The notes under the pieces: generated by a model | Seen by the model: the letters and a program-made list of their open reading frames with translations, nothing else | Told to the model about the DNA's origin: nothing | The model's database searches: none | Part shown: in pieces, positions 1 through 5,302 of the stretch | How positions within the stretch are numbered: position 1 is the first letter of the stretch | How the letters are laid out: each line of letters begins with the position of its first letter | Position numbers and translations under genes: made by a program | Assembly: GCA_937910785.1 (NCBI GenBank) | Contig: CALDLG010000161.1 | Span: 1 to 6,927 of the forward strand | Length of the DNA stretch: 6,927 nucleotides | Source: an uncultured Lachnospiraceae bacterium | GTDB lineage: Bacteria > Bacillota > Clostridia > Lachnospirales > Lachnospiraceae | Reading direction: 5' to 3'

Positions 1-1001
1 GTCAGTTCCACCTGCGGGATTTCGACATATCCGGAAATCACACCGCGAAAGGCTTCATATTTAGGCGTAATCTGCCCGTCTTCCGTCAGAAGCGCATCGT
101 AATCATAAGAGGTTACATCCGGCGTCAGCGTATCATAATAGTTCGAACCATTCATAAAACCGAAGTTGGTTCCGCCGATGAACATATAAAAGTTCACATG
201 ACCTTCCGAAAGAATTTCGTCCAGATCTTTCACATGCTCTTCCAGATCACCCGTCTGATGACAGGGCATTCCCCAGCTGTCAAACCACCCCACCCAAAAT
301 TCCATACACATTAACGGTCTGTCGCCGATCTTCTGTTTCATCACATGAAACTGCATCTTGCCTTTTGAACCGAAATTTCCGGTCTGCAGCACATCCTCGA
401 CTTTTCCACAGTCAAAAGCGTCCCCGAACGGACCGTCGGATGTCACAAAGGGTACGCTGCATCCGCAGTCTGTCATCAGTTTCTTCATATAAGAAAGGTA
501 TTCTTCATTATCACCGTAATATCCGTACTCATTTTCTATCTGCATGAAAATGACCGGTCCGCCCTCGGTGATCTGCAAAGGCTTAATCACCTCAAAAAGC
601 TTTTCATAATACGCTTTTACATGCGCCAGGTAAGGCTCATACATGCATCGCAGGCGCATACCGTCTTCCGCAAGCAGCCACCATGGAAGCCCGCCAAATT
701 CCCACTCTCCGCATATATAGGGCGACGGGCGCAGAATAACCCAAAGTCCGAGCTCCTGTGCGAACCTTACAAAAGCACAGACATCCAGAATGCCCGAAAA
801 ATCAAATTTTCCCTTTTCTCTTTCGTGGAGATTCCATGGAATATAAGTCTCAACCGTATTACAGCCGAGCGCTTTCAGCTTTTCCAGCCTGTCTTTCCAG
901 TATTCAGGAACAATACGGAAATAGTGAATGCCGCCCGAAATGATTTTGATTTTTTCTCCGTTCAGATAAAAGTCGTCTTTAATTTCAAATCTGCCGTTCA
1001 T
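1..1001 (-). CDS. GH35 beta-galactosidase-type glycoside hydrolase, C-terminus cut by window edge
   Basis: The frame is open from an ATG at 1001 to the left edge: 333 codons of a protein that in bacterial GH35 is usually near 590 residues. The visible part is the catalytic TIM barrel. Seen in the translation: ISGGIHYFRI (21-30), ETYIPWNLHE (51-60), RPSPYICGEWEFGG (91-104), QIENEYG with the presumed acid/base Glu158, and MEFWVGWFDSWG with the presumed nucleophile Glu234; assignment of the two Glu residues follows known GH35 enzymes such as human GLB1. No signal peptide is present, so it should act in the cytoplasm on imported oligosaccharide, removing a non-reducing-end beta-galactosyl residue. 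GH35 also holds exo-glucosaminidases and galactanases, so the exact sugar is open. The start is backed by AGGAG (1015-1011) nine bases upstream. It follows the binding-protein gene but is separated from it by a terminator hairpin. Confidence 0.93.
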   Translation of the reverse strand, partial: MNGRFEIKDDFYLNGEKIKIISGGIHYFRIVPEYWKDRLEKLKALGCNTVETYIPWNLHEREKGKFDFSGILDVCAFVRFAQELGLWVILRPSPYICGEWEFGGLPWWLLAEDGMRLRCMYEPYLAHVKAYYEKLFEVIKPLQITEGGPVIFMQIENEYGYYGDNEEYLSYMKKLMTDCGCSVPFVTSDGPFGDAFDCGKVEDVLQTGNFGSKGKMQFHVMKQKIGDRPLMCMEFWVGWFDSWGMPCHQTGDLEEHVKDLDEILSEGHVNFYMFIGGTNFGFMNGSNYYDTLTPDVTSYDYDALLTEDGQITPKYEAFRGVISGYVEIPQVEL

Positions 1002-1010
1002 GCCTGTTTA

Positions 1011-1050
1011 CTCCTATCTGTCTGCTCTTTGCAGACGCTCAAATCGTCTG
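1011..1050 (-). promoter_or_regulatory. Two mutually exclusive hairpins before the GH35 ribosome binding site
   Basis: Read on the minus strand, CAGACG (1050-1045), CGTCTGC (1037-1031) and GCAGAC (1025-1020) follow one another. The middle segment can pair with the upstream copy (6-bp stem, 7-nt loop) or with the downstream copy (6-bp stem GTCTGC/GCAGAC, 5-nt loop), not both. The second hairpin ends four bases before the AGGAG Shine-Dalgarno site at 1015-1011. The pairing is seen in the sequence; a regulatory role is inference. Confidence 0.4.
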
Positions 1051-1082
1051 ACGCAATTTGTGGGTAACCCCTTTTATTTTAT

Positions 1083-1120
1083 AAAAAAGAGGTAAGGACG
1101 CCTGTCCCTGCCTCTTTTTT
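1083..1120 (-). terminator. Rho-independent terminator after the binding-protein gene
   Basis: Arms 1083-1099 and 1104-1120 form a 17-bp stem (one mismatch and one wobble) around a 4-nt loop. On the minus strand the A-run precedes, and TTTTTTATAAAA follows, a GAGGCAGGGAC/GTCCTTACCTC core. It begins 53 bases after the stop codon of the substrate-binding protein and ends about 80 bases before the GH35 start. The near-symmetric A/T flanks would allow function in both directions, but no plus-strand gene is credible here. It probably lowers, rather than abolishes, GH35 expression, because I see no strong promoter between it and GH35. Confidence 0.85.
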
Positions 1121-1172
1121 GAGATGGGAAAGCGGCATGCGCTTTCTCATTTTCGGTTTCTGTTAAATCCGC

Positions 1173-2873
1173 TTATTTATAGAGTTCGTCAAACTGTCTC
1201 TGCAATTCGGCCGTAACATCATCAACACCCGCCGCCGTCAGGGCCGCCTGATATTCCGCAACAATGTCTTCCGCCGTACCGGAATATTTTCCGTAAGAAA
1301 TCTGTTTCATATAGCTGTCATGAATCTCACTGATATTCTGAATCTGTGCCTGAATTGGATCAACATTTGCTACGAACTGGCCGTAAGGATATTCGATTTT
1401 AATCTTGTCATATTCATCATACAGCGCGTTGATCTTATCCCAGTCGCGGCTTGCATCAAGAACCTCAAGATCATCATTACGTCCCCACCAGAAGTTGGTC
1501 GTTCCGTTGATGTTATCGGTATCCTGATTGTAGCCTTCCGGTGTTGTTCTGAGTCCGTCAGCCGTAATCTCATAGGATACGCCTTCGACACCATAGCAGA
1601 ACAGCTTATAGCATTCCGGGTCGTTTCTGAGAAGGTCATAAACCATCAGCGCTCTTTCCGGATTCGCGCTTCCTGCGGAAATTGCCATCGCACCATGTGT
1701 AATGGAAAGCGCCGTTACATTGCCGGTTTCCTCACCGAAATAGAAGAAACCTGATTCCGCATTCGGGTTATCCTGATAAATCTTGTTAGCCGGTGTAGGG
1801 CTTACCAGATCTGTCCAGGTCTGTGTATGATGCTGCTCTGCCGCTACGGTACCGACTCTGTAATCGTCACGGTTGGTTGAGGAACGATTGTTCAGCACGT
1901 CTGTCTGCCATACGCCGATTTCATCCCATTCTTTCATCATCTTCGCATATTCTACGAGAGAATCCGTTTCTGTCATGAAAGGACAGTATACTGTATAAAG
2001 ATCATCTCTTGTGCCGCCCCACATTGCGCCCGCGTTAATACCGTCGATCGGAACGTAATTGGAGTGGGATGCAATCCAGCCGCCCGCCATCTGCGCCTGC
2101 TGTGTGCCGTCGGAATCCCAGGGGATGATATCCGGATAAGTTGTTTTTACATAACGGAAATATTCCGTCAGGTCTTCCCAGCTGTGAACGCCGTCTGTCA
2201 GGCCCGCTTCTTTCGCCCAGTCAAGACGATAGATAAAGCCATGGTTGGTCCACTGTGCGTAATTGTCTTCAGGTATCAGGTAGATTTCACCGTCATATTT
2301 ACAAAGCTCCCAGTTTTCCGCGGGTACGCTCTCCCATGTCTTCGGCGCATAAGTCTTTAACATATCCTCGGATAATTCAAGGAAGGCGCCGTTCTTCGCG
2401 TTCGGCCACGCATCCAGCCAGTCGGAAGCCGTACCAACAAGGTCAACGGAACCGTCCATACGAGCCAGTGTCAGATTATAATTGGAAAGATAATCCGTCC
2501 AGGAAATAAAATTAATATCAAGCTCTGCGTTTACTTTTTCCGTCAGAATCGCATTCAGCTGTGTCATCATTTCATCATATTTTTCTTTTGTTCCGGAAGG
2601 TGTATCACCTGTCGTCATGTATGTAATAACTACATGCTCGGATGTGTCTACATTTGCCCAAGGGTCATCGGATGACGCGGTATCTCCGGATGATGCGCTG
2701 CTGTCCGCAGATGCCGCACCGTTATCCGCGGATTCCGTACTGTTGTCTGTAGATGCTGCGCTGTTGTCTGCCTGAGAACTGTTGTCAGCCGGTGCATCAG
2801 AACCGCCGCCGCAGGCTGTCAGACCGGCAACCATAGACGCTGTTAATAATGCTGCGAGTAATTTCTTTTTCAT
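1173..2873 (-). CDS. Lipoprotein substrate-binding protein of a CUT1 sugar ABC transporter
   Basis: This 566-residue protein should be anchored outside the membrane and hand an oligosaccharide to the two permeases encoded just upstream. Residues 1-21 are a lipoprotein signal (positively charged start, hydrophobic core, lipobox LTAC with Cys21 as the lipidated residue). Residues 22-70 are a Ser/Asp/Asn/Ala-rich spacer with heptad periodicity; the folded domain starts near VVITYMTTGD (81-90). It is longer than MalE-type binders (about 400) and resembles the LplA-like large binders common in Lachnospiraceae; the C-terminal part, ending QRQFDELYK, recalls the DUF3502-type tail, which I hold only tentatively. 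It is rich in Trp and Tyr, as usual for sugar binders. The ATG at 2873 is supported by GGAGG (2884-2880) six bases upstream. A 169-bp gap with a structured element separates it from the permease gene; a terminator follows. The ligand cannot be named. Confidence 0.92.
   Translation of the reverse strand: MKKKLLAALLTASMVAGLTACGGGSDAPADNSSQADNSAASTDNSTESADNGAASADSSASSGDTASSDDPWANVDTSEHVVITYMTTGDTPSGTKEKYDEMMTQLNAILTEKVNAELDINFISWTDYLSNYNLTLARMDGSVDLVGTASDWLDAWPNAKNGAFLELSEDMLKTYAPKTWESVPAENWELCKYDGEIYLIPEDNYAQWTNHGFIYRLDWAKEAGLTDGVHSWEDLTEYFRYVKTTYPDIIPWDSDGTQQAQMAGGWIASHSNYVPIDGINAGAMWGGTRDDLYTVYCPFMTETDSLVEYAKMMKEWDEIGVWQTDVLNNRSSTNRDDYRVGTVAAEQHHTQTWTDLVSPTPANKIYQDNPNAESGFFYFGEETGNVTALSITHGAMAISAGSANPERALMVYDLLRNDPECYKLFCYGVEGVSYEITADGLRTTPEGYNQDTDNINGTTNFWWGRNDDLEVLDASRDWDKINALYDEYDKIKIEYPYGQFVANVDPIQAQIQNISEIHDSYMKQISYGKYSGTAEDIVAEYQAALTAAGVDDVTAELQRQFDELYK
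2688..2771 (-). repeat. Heptad repeat in the lipoprotein spacer (21-bp period)
   Basis: Residues 35-62 of the binding protein read as four seven-residue units: ADNSAAS, TDNSTES, ADNGAAS, ADSSASS, preceded by a six-residue ADNSSQ. The units are degenerate in DNA sequence. The stretch is a flexible acidic tether between the lipid-modified Cys21 and the binding domain; such tethers are common in Gram-positive binding lipoproteins, the regular heptad less so. Confidence 0.65.
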
Positions 2874-2898
2874 ATCCTACCTCCATTTTTTGTTTTAT

Positions 2899-2941
2899 AT
2901 TGAACTCAGACTGCATTGAATCCTCTGCATTGAGTTTCAAT
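2899..2941 (-). promoter_or_regulatory. Inverted and direct repeats in the leader of the binding-protein gene
   Basis: Plus-strand ATTGAACTCA (2899-2908) and TGAGTTTCAAT (2931-2941) are an inverted repeat with one bulged base. Between and within them, CTGCATTGA occurs twice at a 14-bp period (2911-2919 and 2925-2933). The hairpin ends 14 bases before the GGAGG site of the binding-protein gene. It may protect the mRNA 5' side or bind a regulator. A TATAAA hexamer lies next to it on the minus strand but has no convincing -35 partner, so I do not call a promoter. Confidence 0.4.
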
Positions 2942-2961
2942 CACATTAGACATTAGTATTA

Positions 2962-3042
2962 GGCGAGTAAGGTTCGCTACGCGAACCGTAGAAGTTCTTA
3001 ACGAAGCACCCATTGGTGCGAGTTTTAGAACTTCTTCTCGCC
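2962..3042 (-). other. Structured intergenic element, three-way-junction fold
   Basis: The 81 bases start directly after the TAG stop of the upstream permease gene. On the minus strand, GGCGAG (3042-3037) closes with CTCGCC (2967-2962). Inside are two arms: AGAAGTTCT (3035-3027) with AGAACTTCT (2998-2990), continued by AAC/GTT and GCACC/GGTGC around an AATG loop, and GGTTCGC (2987-2981) with GCGAACC (2977-2971) around a GTA loop. Every stem listed is fully Watson-Crick paired and junction linkers are only 1-3 nt. There is no U-run after it, so it is not a standard terminator. It could be an mRNA-stabilising or processing element inside the operon transcript, or a dispersed palindromic repeat (a short non-autonomous mobile element). 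I do not recognise it as a named RNA family. Confidence 0.7.
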
Positions 3043-3966
3043 CTATCCTTTTACCGCCCCCACCGTAATACCGCTGATAAAATATTTCTGTACAAACGGA
3101 TACAAAAGCACGATAGGCCCGGTTGCCAGAACCGCATTCGCCATTTTAACGCTTTCCTGCGGAATATCCGCGATATTGACAAACTGACCCGCTACGGAGT
3201 TTTTCAGGGCATCGATCTTATTGACTACCTCATACAGCGTAAACTGCAGGGGCTTTACCGCTACCTTGGAACCCAAAAACAGGGAAGACTGATACCATTC
3301 ATTCCAGTATCCCAGCGCAAGGAACAGCCCGATCGTCGCAAGGGCCGGCTTTAGCATCGGGAGAATCAGGGAAACGAAAATTCTCATATCTCCCGCTCCG
3401 TCGATCTTACCGGACTCCGTAATTTCATGCGGAATCGCCTTTACGAAGTTTTTCATCAGAATAATCAGCCATGGCGACATCAAAAGCGGTAAAAGCACTG
3501 CAAGATAATTATCCTGTAAATGATAGGTCTGCGTCATCAGCAGATAGTACGGTGCAAGCCCCGCCGAGAACAGACTGGTAAAATATATGTAGAAGGAAAT
3601 CGCATTTCTGAAATGGAAATCCTTTCTCTGCAAAGCGTAACCTGTCATCGAAATGATGGACATTCCCAGCGTCGTTCCTACCAGCGTCATGATAATCGTC
3701 AGCGCATAGGACTTCCAGATACCGCCGCTCTTCGTAACCATTTTATAGGCTTCCAGCGAAATGTCCTTCGGAATAATCTGAACGCCCTCCGCCCGGATGA
3801 CCGCCTCGCTCGTAAAAGAAGAGCTGACAATGATCAGGAACGGAATGATACAGCAGAACGCGTATAATGTGATGAAAGCATATCCAAAACCTCTGATAAT
3901 CTTATCCGACGTGCCGATTTTTACTTTGGCGCCCGATTCCATGAAATCCTTATCTTTATTTGCCAT
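3043..3966 (-). CDS. Sugar ABC transporter permease, LplC/YtcP-like (MalG position)
   Basis: Second inner-membrane subunit of the importer, 307 residues. About six hydrophobic segments are visible (near 27-50, 85-108, 125-145, 155-172, 203-222, 278-298). The cytoplasmic EAA loop that docks the ATPase is at 181-207: EITESGKIDGAGDMRIF followed by LPMLKP, with the conserved DGA and Pro. The tail QKYFISGITVGAVKG is typical of this family. I start at ATG 3966, not at an earlier in-frame ATG at 4017: GGAGGAGG (3980-3973) sits six bases before 3966, and the longer form would add 17 basic residues inside the preceding gene. Spacing from the upstream permease stop is 13 bp, so the two are co-transcribed and probably translated in equal amounts. 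No ATPase gene is in the window; CUT1 systems often share an MsmX/MsmK-type ATPase. Confidence 0.93.
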   Translation of the reverse strand: MANKDKDFMESGAKVKIGTSDKIIRGFGYAFITLYAFCCIIPFLIIVSSSFTSEAVIRAEGVQIIPKDISLEAYKMVTKSGGIWKSYALTIIMTLVGTTLGMSIISMTGYALQRKDFHFRNAISFYIYFTSLFSAGLAPYYLLMTQTYHLQDNYLAVLLPLLMSPWLIILMKNFVKAIPHEITESGKIDGAGDMRIFVSLILPMLKPALATIGLFLALGYWNEWYQSSLFLGSKVAVKPLQFTLYEVVNKIDALKNSVAGQFVNIADIPQESVKMANAVLATGPIVLLYPFVQKYFISGITVGAVKG

Positions 3967-3979
3967 AATCTGCCTCCTC

Positions 3980-4912
3980 CTAGAACAATGAATAATCCGG
4001 TTCGATCTTCTTAACAATCCAGTTGACCGTCATAACGATTACAAATCCGATAATCGACTGATACAGACCAACCGCGGATGCCGTCGAGAAATTGAAGCTT
4101 ACCATGGATGCGCGGTACACATAAGTTTCAATAATATCCGTCGTTGGATAAAGAATCGGATTGGTTCCGACGATGTTGTAGAACAGACCGAAATTACCTT
4201 TTACAATGCCGCCAAGCGCAAACAGAAGCAGAATAACAATGGTCGGTTTCAGGGAAGGAAGAATAATATAGCGGATTCTCTGGAAACCGTTTGCCCCGTC
4301 TACCTTCGCCGCCTCCATCATCTCTCCGTCGATTCCCATAATCGATGCAAAATATACGACGGAGTTATATCCTGTCTGCTGCCACAGATAGATAATGACC
4401 AAAAGCACCGGCCATACGCCCGGATCGGAATAAGGCTGCCATCTTTCTCTGCCAAGGCCGGCCAGAATACTGTTGACAAATCCCGTATCGAAATTCAGCA
4501 GGTTGAATACGAGAAGTCCTACCAATACCTGTGAAATAAAGTATGGAAGGAACAAAACCGTCTGAGACACTTTCTTGAACATTTTGCTGCGCAATTCGTT
4601 GAGCAGAATCGCTACAAACACCGCAAGCAGATTTCCCAGTAAAATAAATGCCAGATTGTAGAGAATTGTGTTTTTCGTCAGATTAAACAATTCACCTGAT
4701 GTAACCAGAAACTTGAAATTATCAAGCCCGATAAACTTACTTCCGAAAATACCATCACGATAGTTAAACTTAACGAATGCCGCATAAACCCCTGGCAGCG
4801 GCATATAGCTGAACAGAAAGAAAAATAAAATTGCCGGTATACACATCAGGATCAATGTCCGGTCTTTTACGATCTTCTGCCAGAAAGTCAGTCCGCTTTT
4901 GCGCTTTTTCAT
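3980..4912 (-). CDS. Sugar ABC transporter permease, LplB-like (MalF position)
   Basis: First gene of the transport operon, 310 residues, inner-membrane channel subunit. The N-terminus MKKRKSGLTFWQKIVKDR is basic and is followed by a strong membrane segment (about 20-40, ILMCIPAILFFFLFSYMPLP); further hydrophobic stretches lie near 81-104, 118-140, 168-190, 222-238 and 280-300. The EAA loop is at 200-221: EAAKVDGANGFQRIRYI then LPSLKP, a textbook ATPase-docking motif. The sequence MPLPGVYAAFVKFNYRDGIFGS is characteristic of LplB/YteP-type permeases that serve large oligosaccharide binders. The ATG at 4912 has a GGGGG-type Shine-Dalgarno site (4923-4919) six bases upstream, weaker than that of the next gene. 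About 90 bases of leader separate it from the predicted promoter, and a LacI-type operator lies in that leader. Confidence 0.93.
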   Translation of the reverse strand: MKKRKSGLTFWQKIVKDRTLILMCIPAILFFFLFSYMPLPGVYAAFVKFNYRDGIFGSKFIGLDNFKFLVTSGELFNLTKNTILYNLAFILLGNLLAVFVAILLNELRSKMFKKVSQTVLFLPYFISQVLVGLLVFNLLNFDTGFVNSILAGLGRERWQPYSDPGVWPVLLVIIYLWQQTGYNSVVYFASIMGIDGEMMEAAKVDGANGFQRIRYIILPSLKPTIVILLLFALGGIVKGNFGLFYNIVGTNPILYPTTDIIETYVYRASMVSFNFSTASAVGLYQSIIGFVIVMTVNWIVKKIEPDYSLF

Positions 4913-4983
4913 GTTTTACCCCCACTCTCTTTCCTGATAACTGTTTTTATCATTTTTTGTTACATTTGCTACCTTTTTCTGTT

Positions 4984-4999
4984 TTGAAATCGGTTGCAA
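4984..4999. promoter_or_regulatory. LacI-type operator O1
   Basis: TTGAAATCGGTTGCAA differs from O2 by one base. It is a near-palindrome of LacI/GalR style with a central CpG, the step where the hinge-helix leucine of these repressors inserts. It lies just downstream of the predicted transcription start (about +5 to +20), where a bound repressor would block polymerase. It also fits the CcpA cre consensus TGWAANCGNTNWCA at all but one position, so CcpA is an alternative reader. Confidence 0.8.
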
Positions 5000-5010
5000 T
5001 CTTCTTTTTT

Positions 5011-5038
5011 ACCATAACACCCCCCCCTGTTTTGTCAA
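5011..5038 (-). promoter_or_regulatory. Sigma-A-type promoter of the transport operon
   Basis: On the minus strand a perfect TTGACA (5038-5033) is followed by a 16-bp spacer and TATGGT (5016-5011; four of six to TATAAT). Transcription should start near 5004, giving a leader of about 92 bases before the first permease. The spacer contains eight consecutive G. Two operators flank the promoter, which supports its identity as the regulated operon promoter. Confidence 0.75.
5020..5027. repeat. Homopolymer of eight C (G on the coding strand) in the promoter spacer
   Basis: Eight consecutive C on the plus strand sit entirely between the -10 and -35 hexamers. Spacer length is 16 bp with eight bases and would be 17 with nine. 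Homopolymers at this position can slip during replication and alter promoter strength, as documented for Neisseria porA. Here the length is seen; slippage is inference. Confidence 0.9.
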
Positions 5039-5046
5039 CCCTTATT

Positions 5047-5062
5047 TTGAAACCGGTTGCAA
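5047..5062. promoter_or_regulatory. LacI-type operator O2
   Basis: TTGAAACCGGTTGCAA is a 16-bp near-perfect palindrome around CCGG, with a single non-symmetric pair in each half. It lies nine bases upstream of the -35 hexamer. Its start is 63 bp from the start of O1, six turns of B-DNA, so both face the same side and a looped repressor complex is possible. Confidence 0.82.
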
Positions 5063-5197
5063 TTTTGGTAAATATAGTGATTTTTATGAATGGTATTTTG
5101 TACAATATGCTGGATAAAATTCATTCGCAAACGTTTAAGTGGACAATCCGGACAGGGTATGCGAGAATGGCCGCATCGAAAAAACAGACACCAAAAT

Positions 5198-5227
5198 AAA
5201 AGCACCCGTTGTTGACGAGTGCTTTTT
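5198..5227 (-). terminator. Terminator of the repressor gene
   Basis: AAAAGCAC (5198-5205) pairs with GTGCTTTT (5219-5226), extended after one mismatch by CGT/ACG around a 5-nt loop. Read on the minus strand the stem is followed by TTTTATTTTGG. It lies about 75 bases after the repressor stop codon and isolates that gene from the transport operon. The opposite strand also ends in a T-run, so it could work both ways. Confidence 0.8.
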
Positions 5228-5285
5228 GAATCTTAAATATGAAACTTTGTGAAAAAACTTTTTAAGGGAAACTCTTTGATATGGC

Positions 5286-5302
5286 GAAGGCCGACGGCCT
5301 TC
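5286..5302 (-). other. Stop-adjacent hairpin after the repressor gene
   Basis: GAAGGCC (5286-5292) and GGCCTTC (5296-5302) form a perfect 7-bp stem with a 3-nt loop, beginning on the base right after the TAA stop (5305-5303). No U-run follows, so it is not a standard terminator; it may protect the transcript end or slow the last ribosome. Confidence 0.55.

Larger units (their letters stand above)
4913..5302. other. 390-bp gene-free regulatory region
   Basis: It holds, from the repressor side, a stop-adjacent hairpin, a bidirectional-looking terminator, operator O2, the operon promoter with its G-run spacer, operator O1 and a roughly 90-base leader. The segment 5063-5197 between O2 and the terminator shows nothing I can name beyond a small TTGTACAA palindrome (5098-5105) and a poor promoter-like pair. 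A 14-codon minus-strand frame (4953-4909, ATG to TGA) overlaps the permease start but has no clear ribosome binding site. Confidence 0.7.

Noticed and set aside
621..1067. Plus-strand 148-codon open frame
   Set aside because: It lies antisense to the well-supported GH35 frame and shows no domain pattern; the same holds for the other plus-strand frames over the permeases, binder and repressor.
3967..4017. Longer form of the second permease starting at 4017
   Set aside because: It overlaps the preceding permease gene, adds 17 basic residues outside the family pattern, and lacks the strong GGAGGAGG site that precedes ATG 3966.
5102..5130. Second promoter upstream of O2 (TTGCGA-N17-TATTGT, minus strand)
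   Set aside because: Each hexamer matches only four of six consensus bases, and the perfect TTGACA promoter nearer the operators explains the layout better.
4831..5199. Plus-strand 122-codon frame crossing the regulatory region
   Set aside because: It runs from the permease antisense strand through both operators and the promoter, has no recognisable protein character and ends at the terminator arm.
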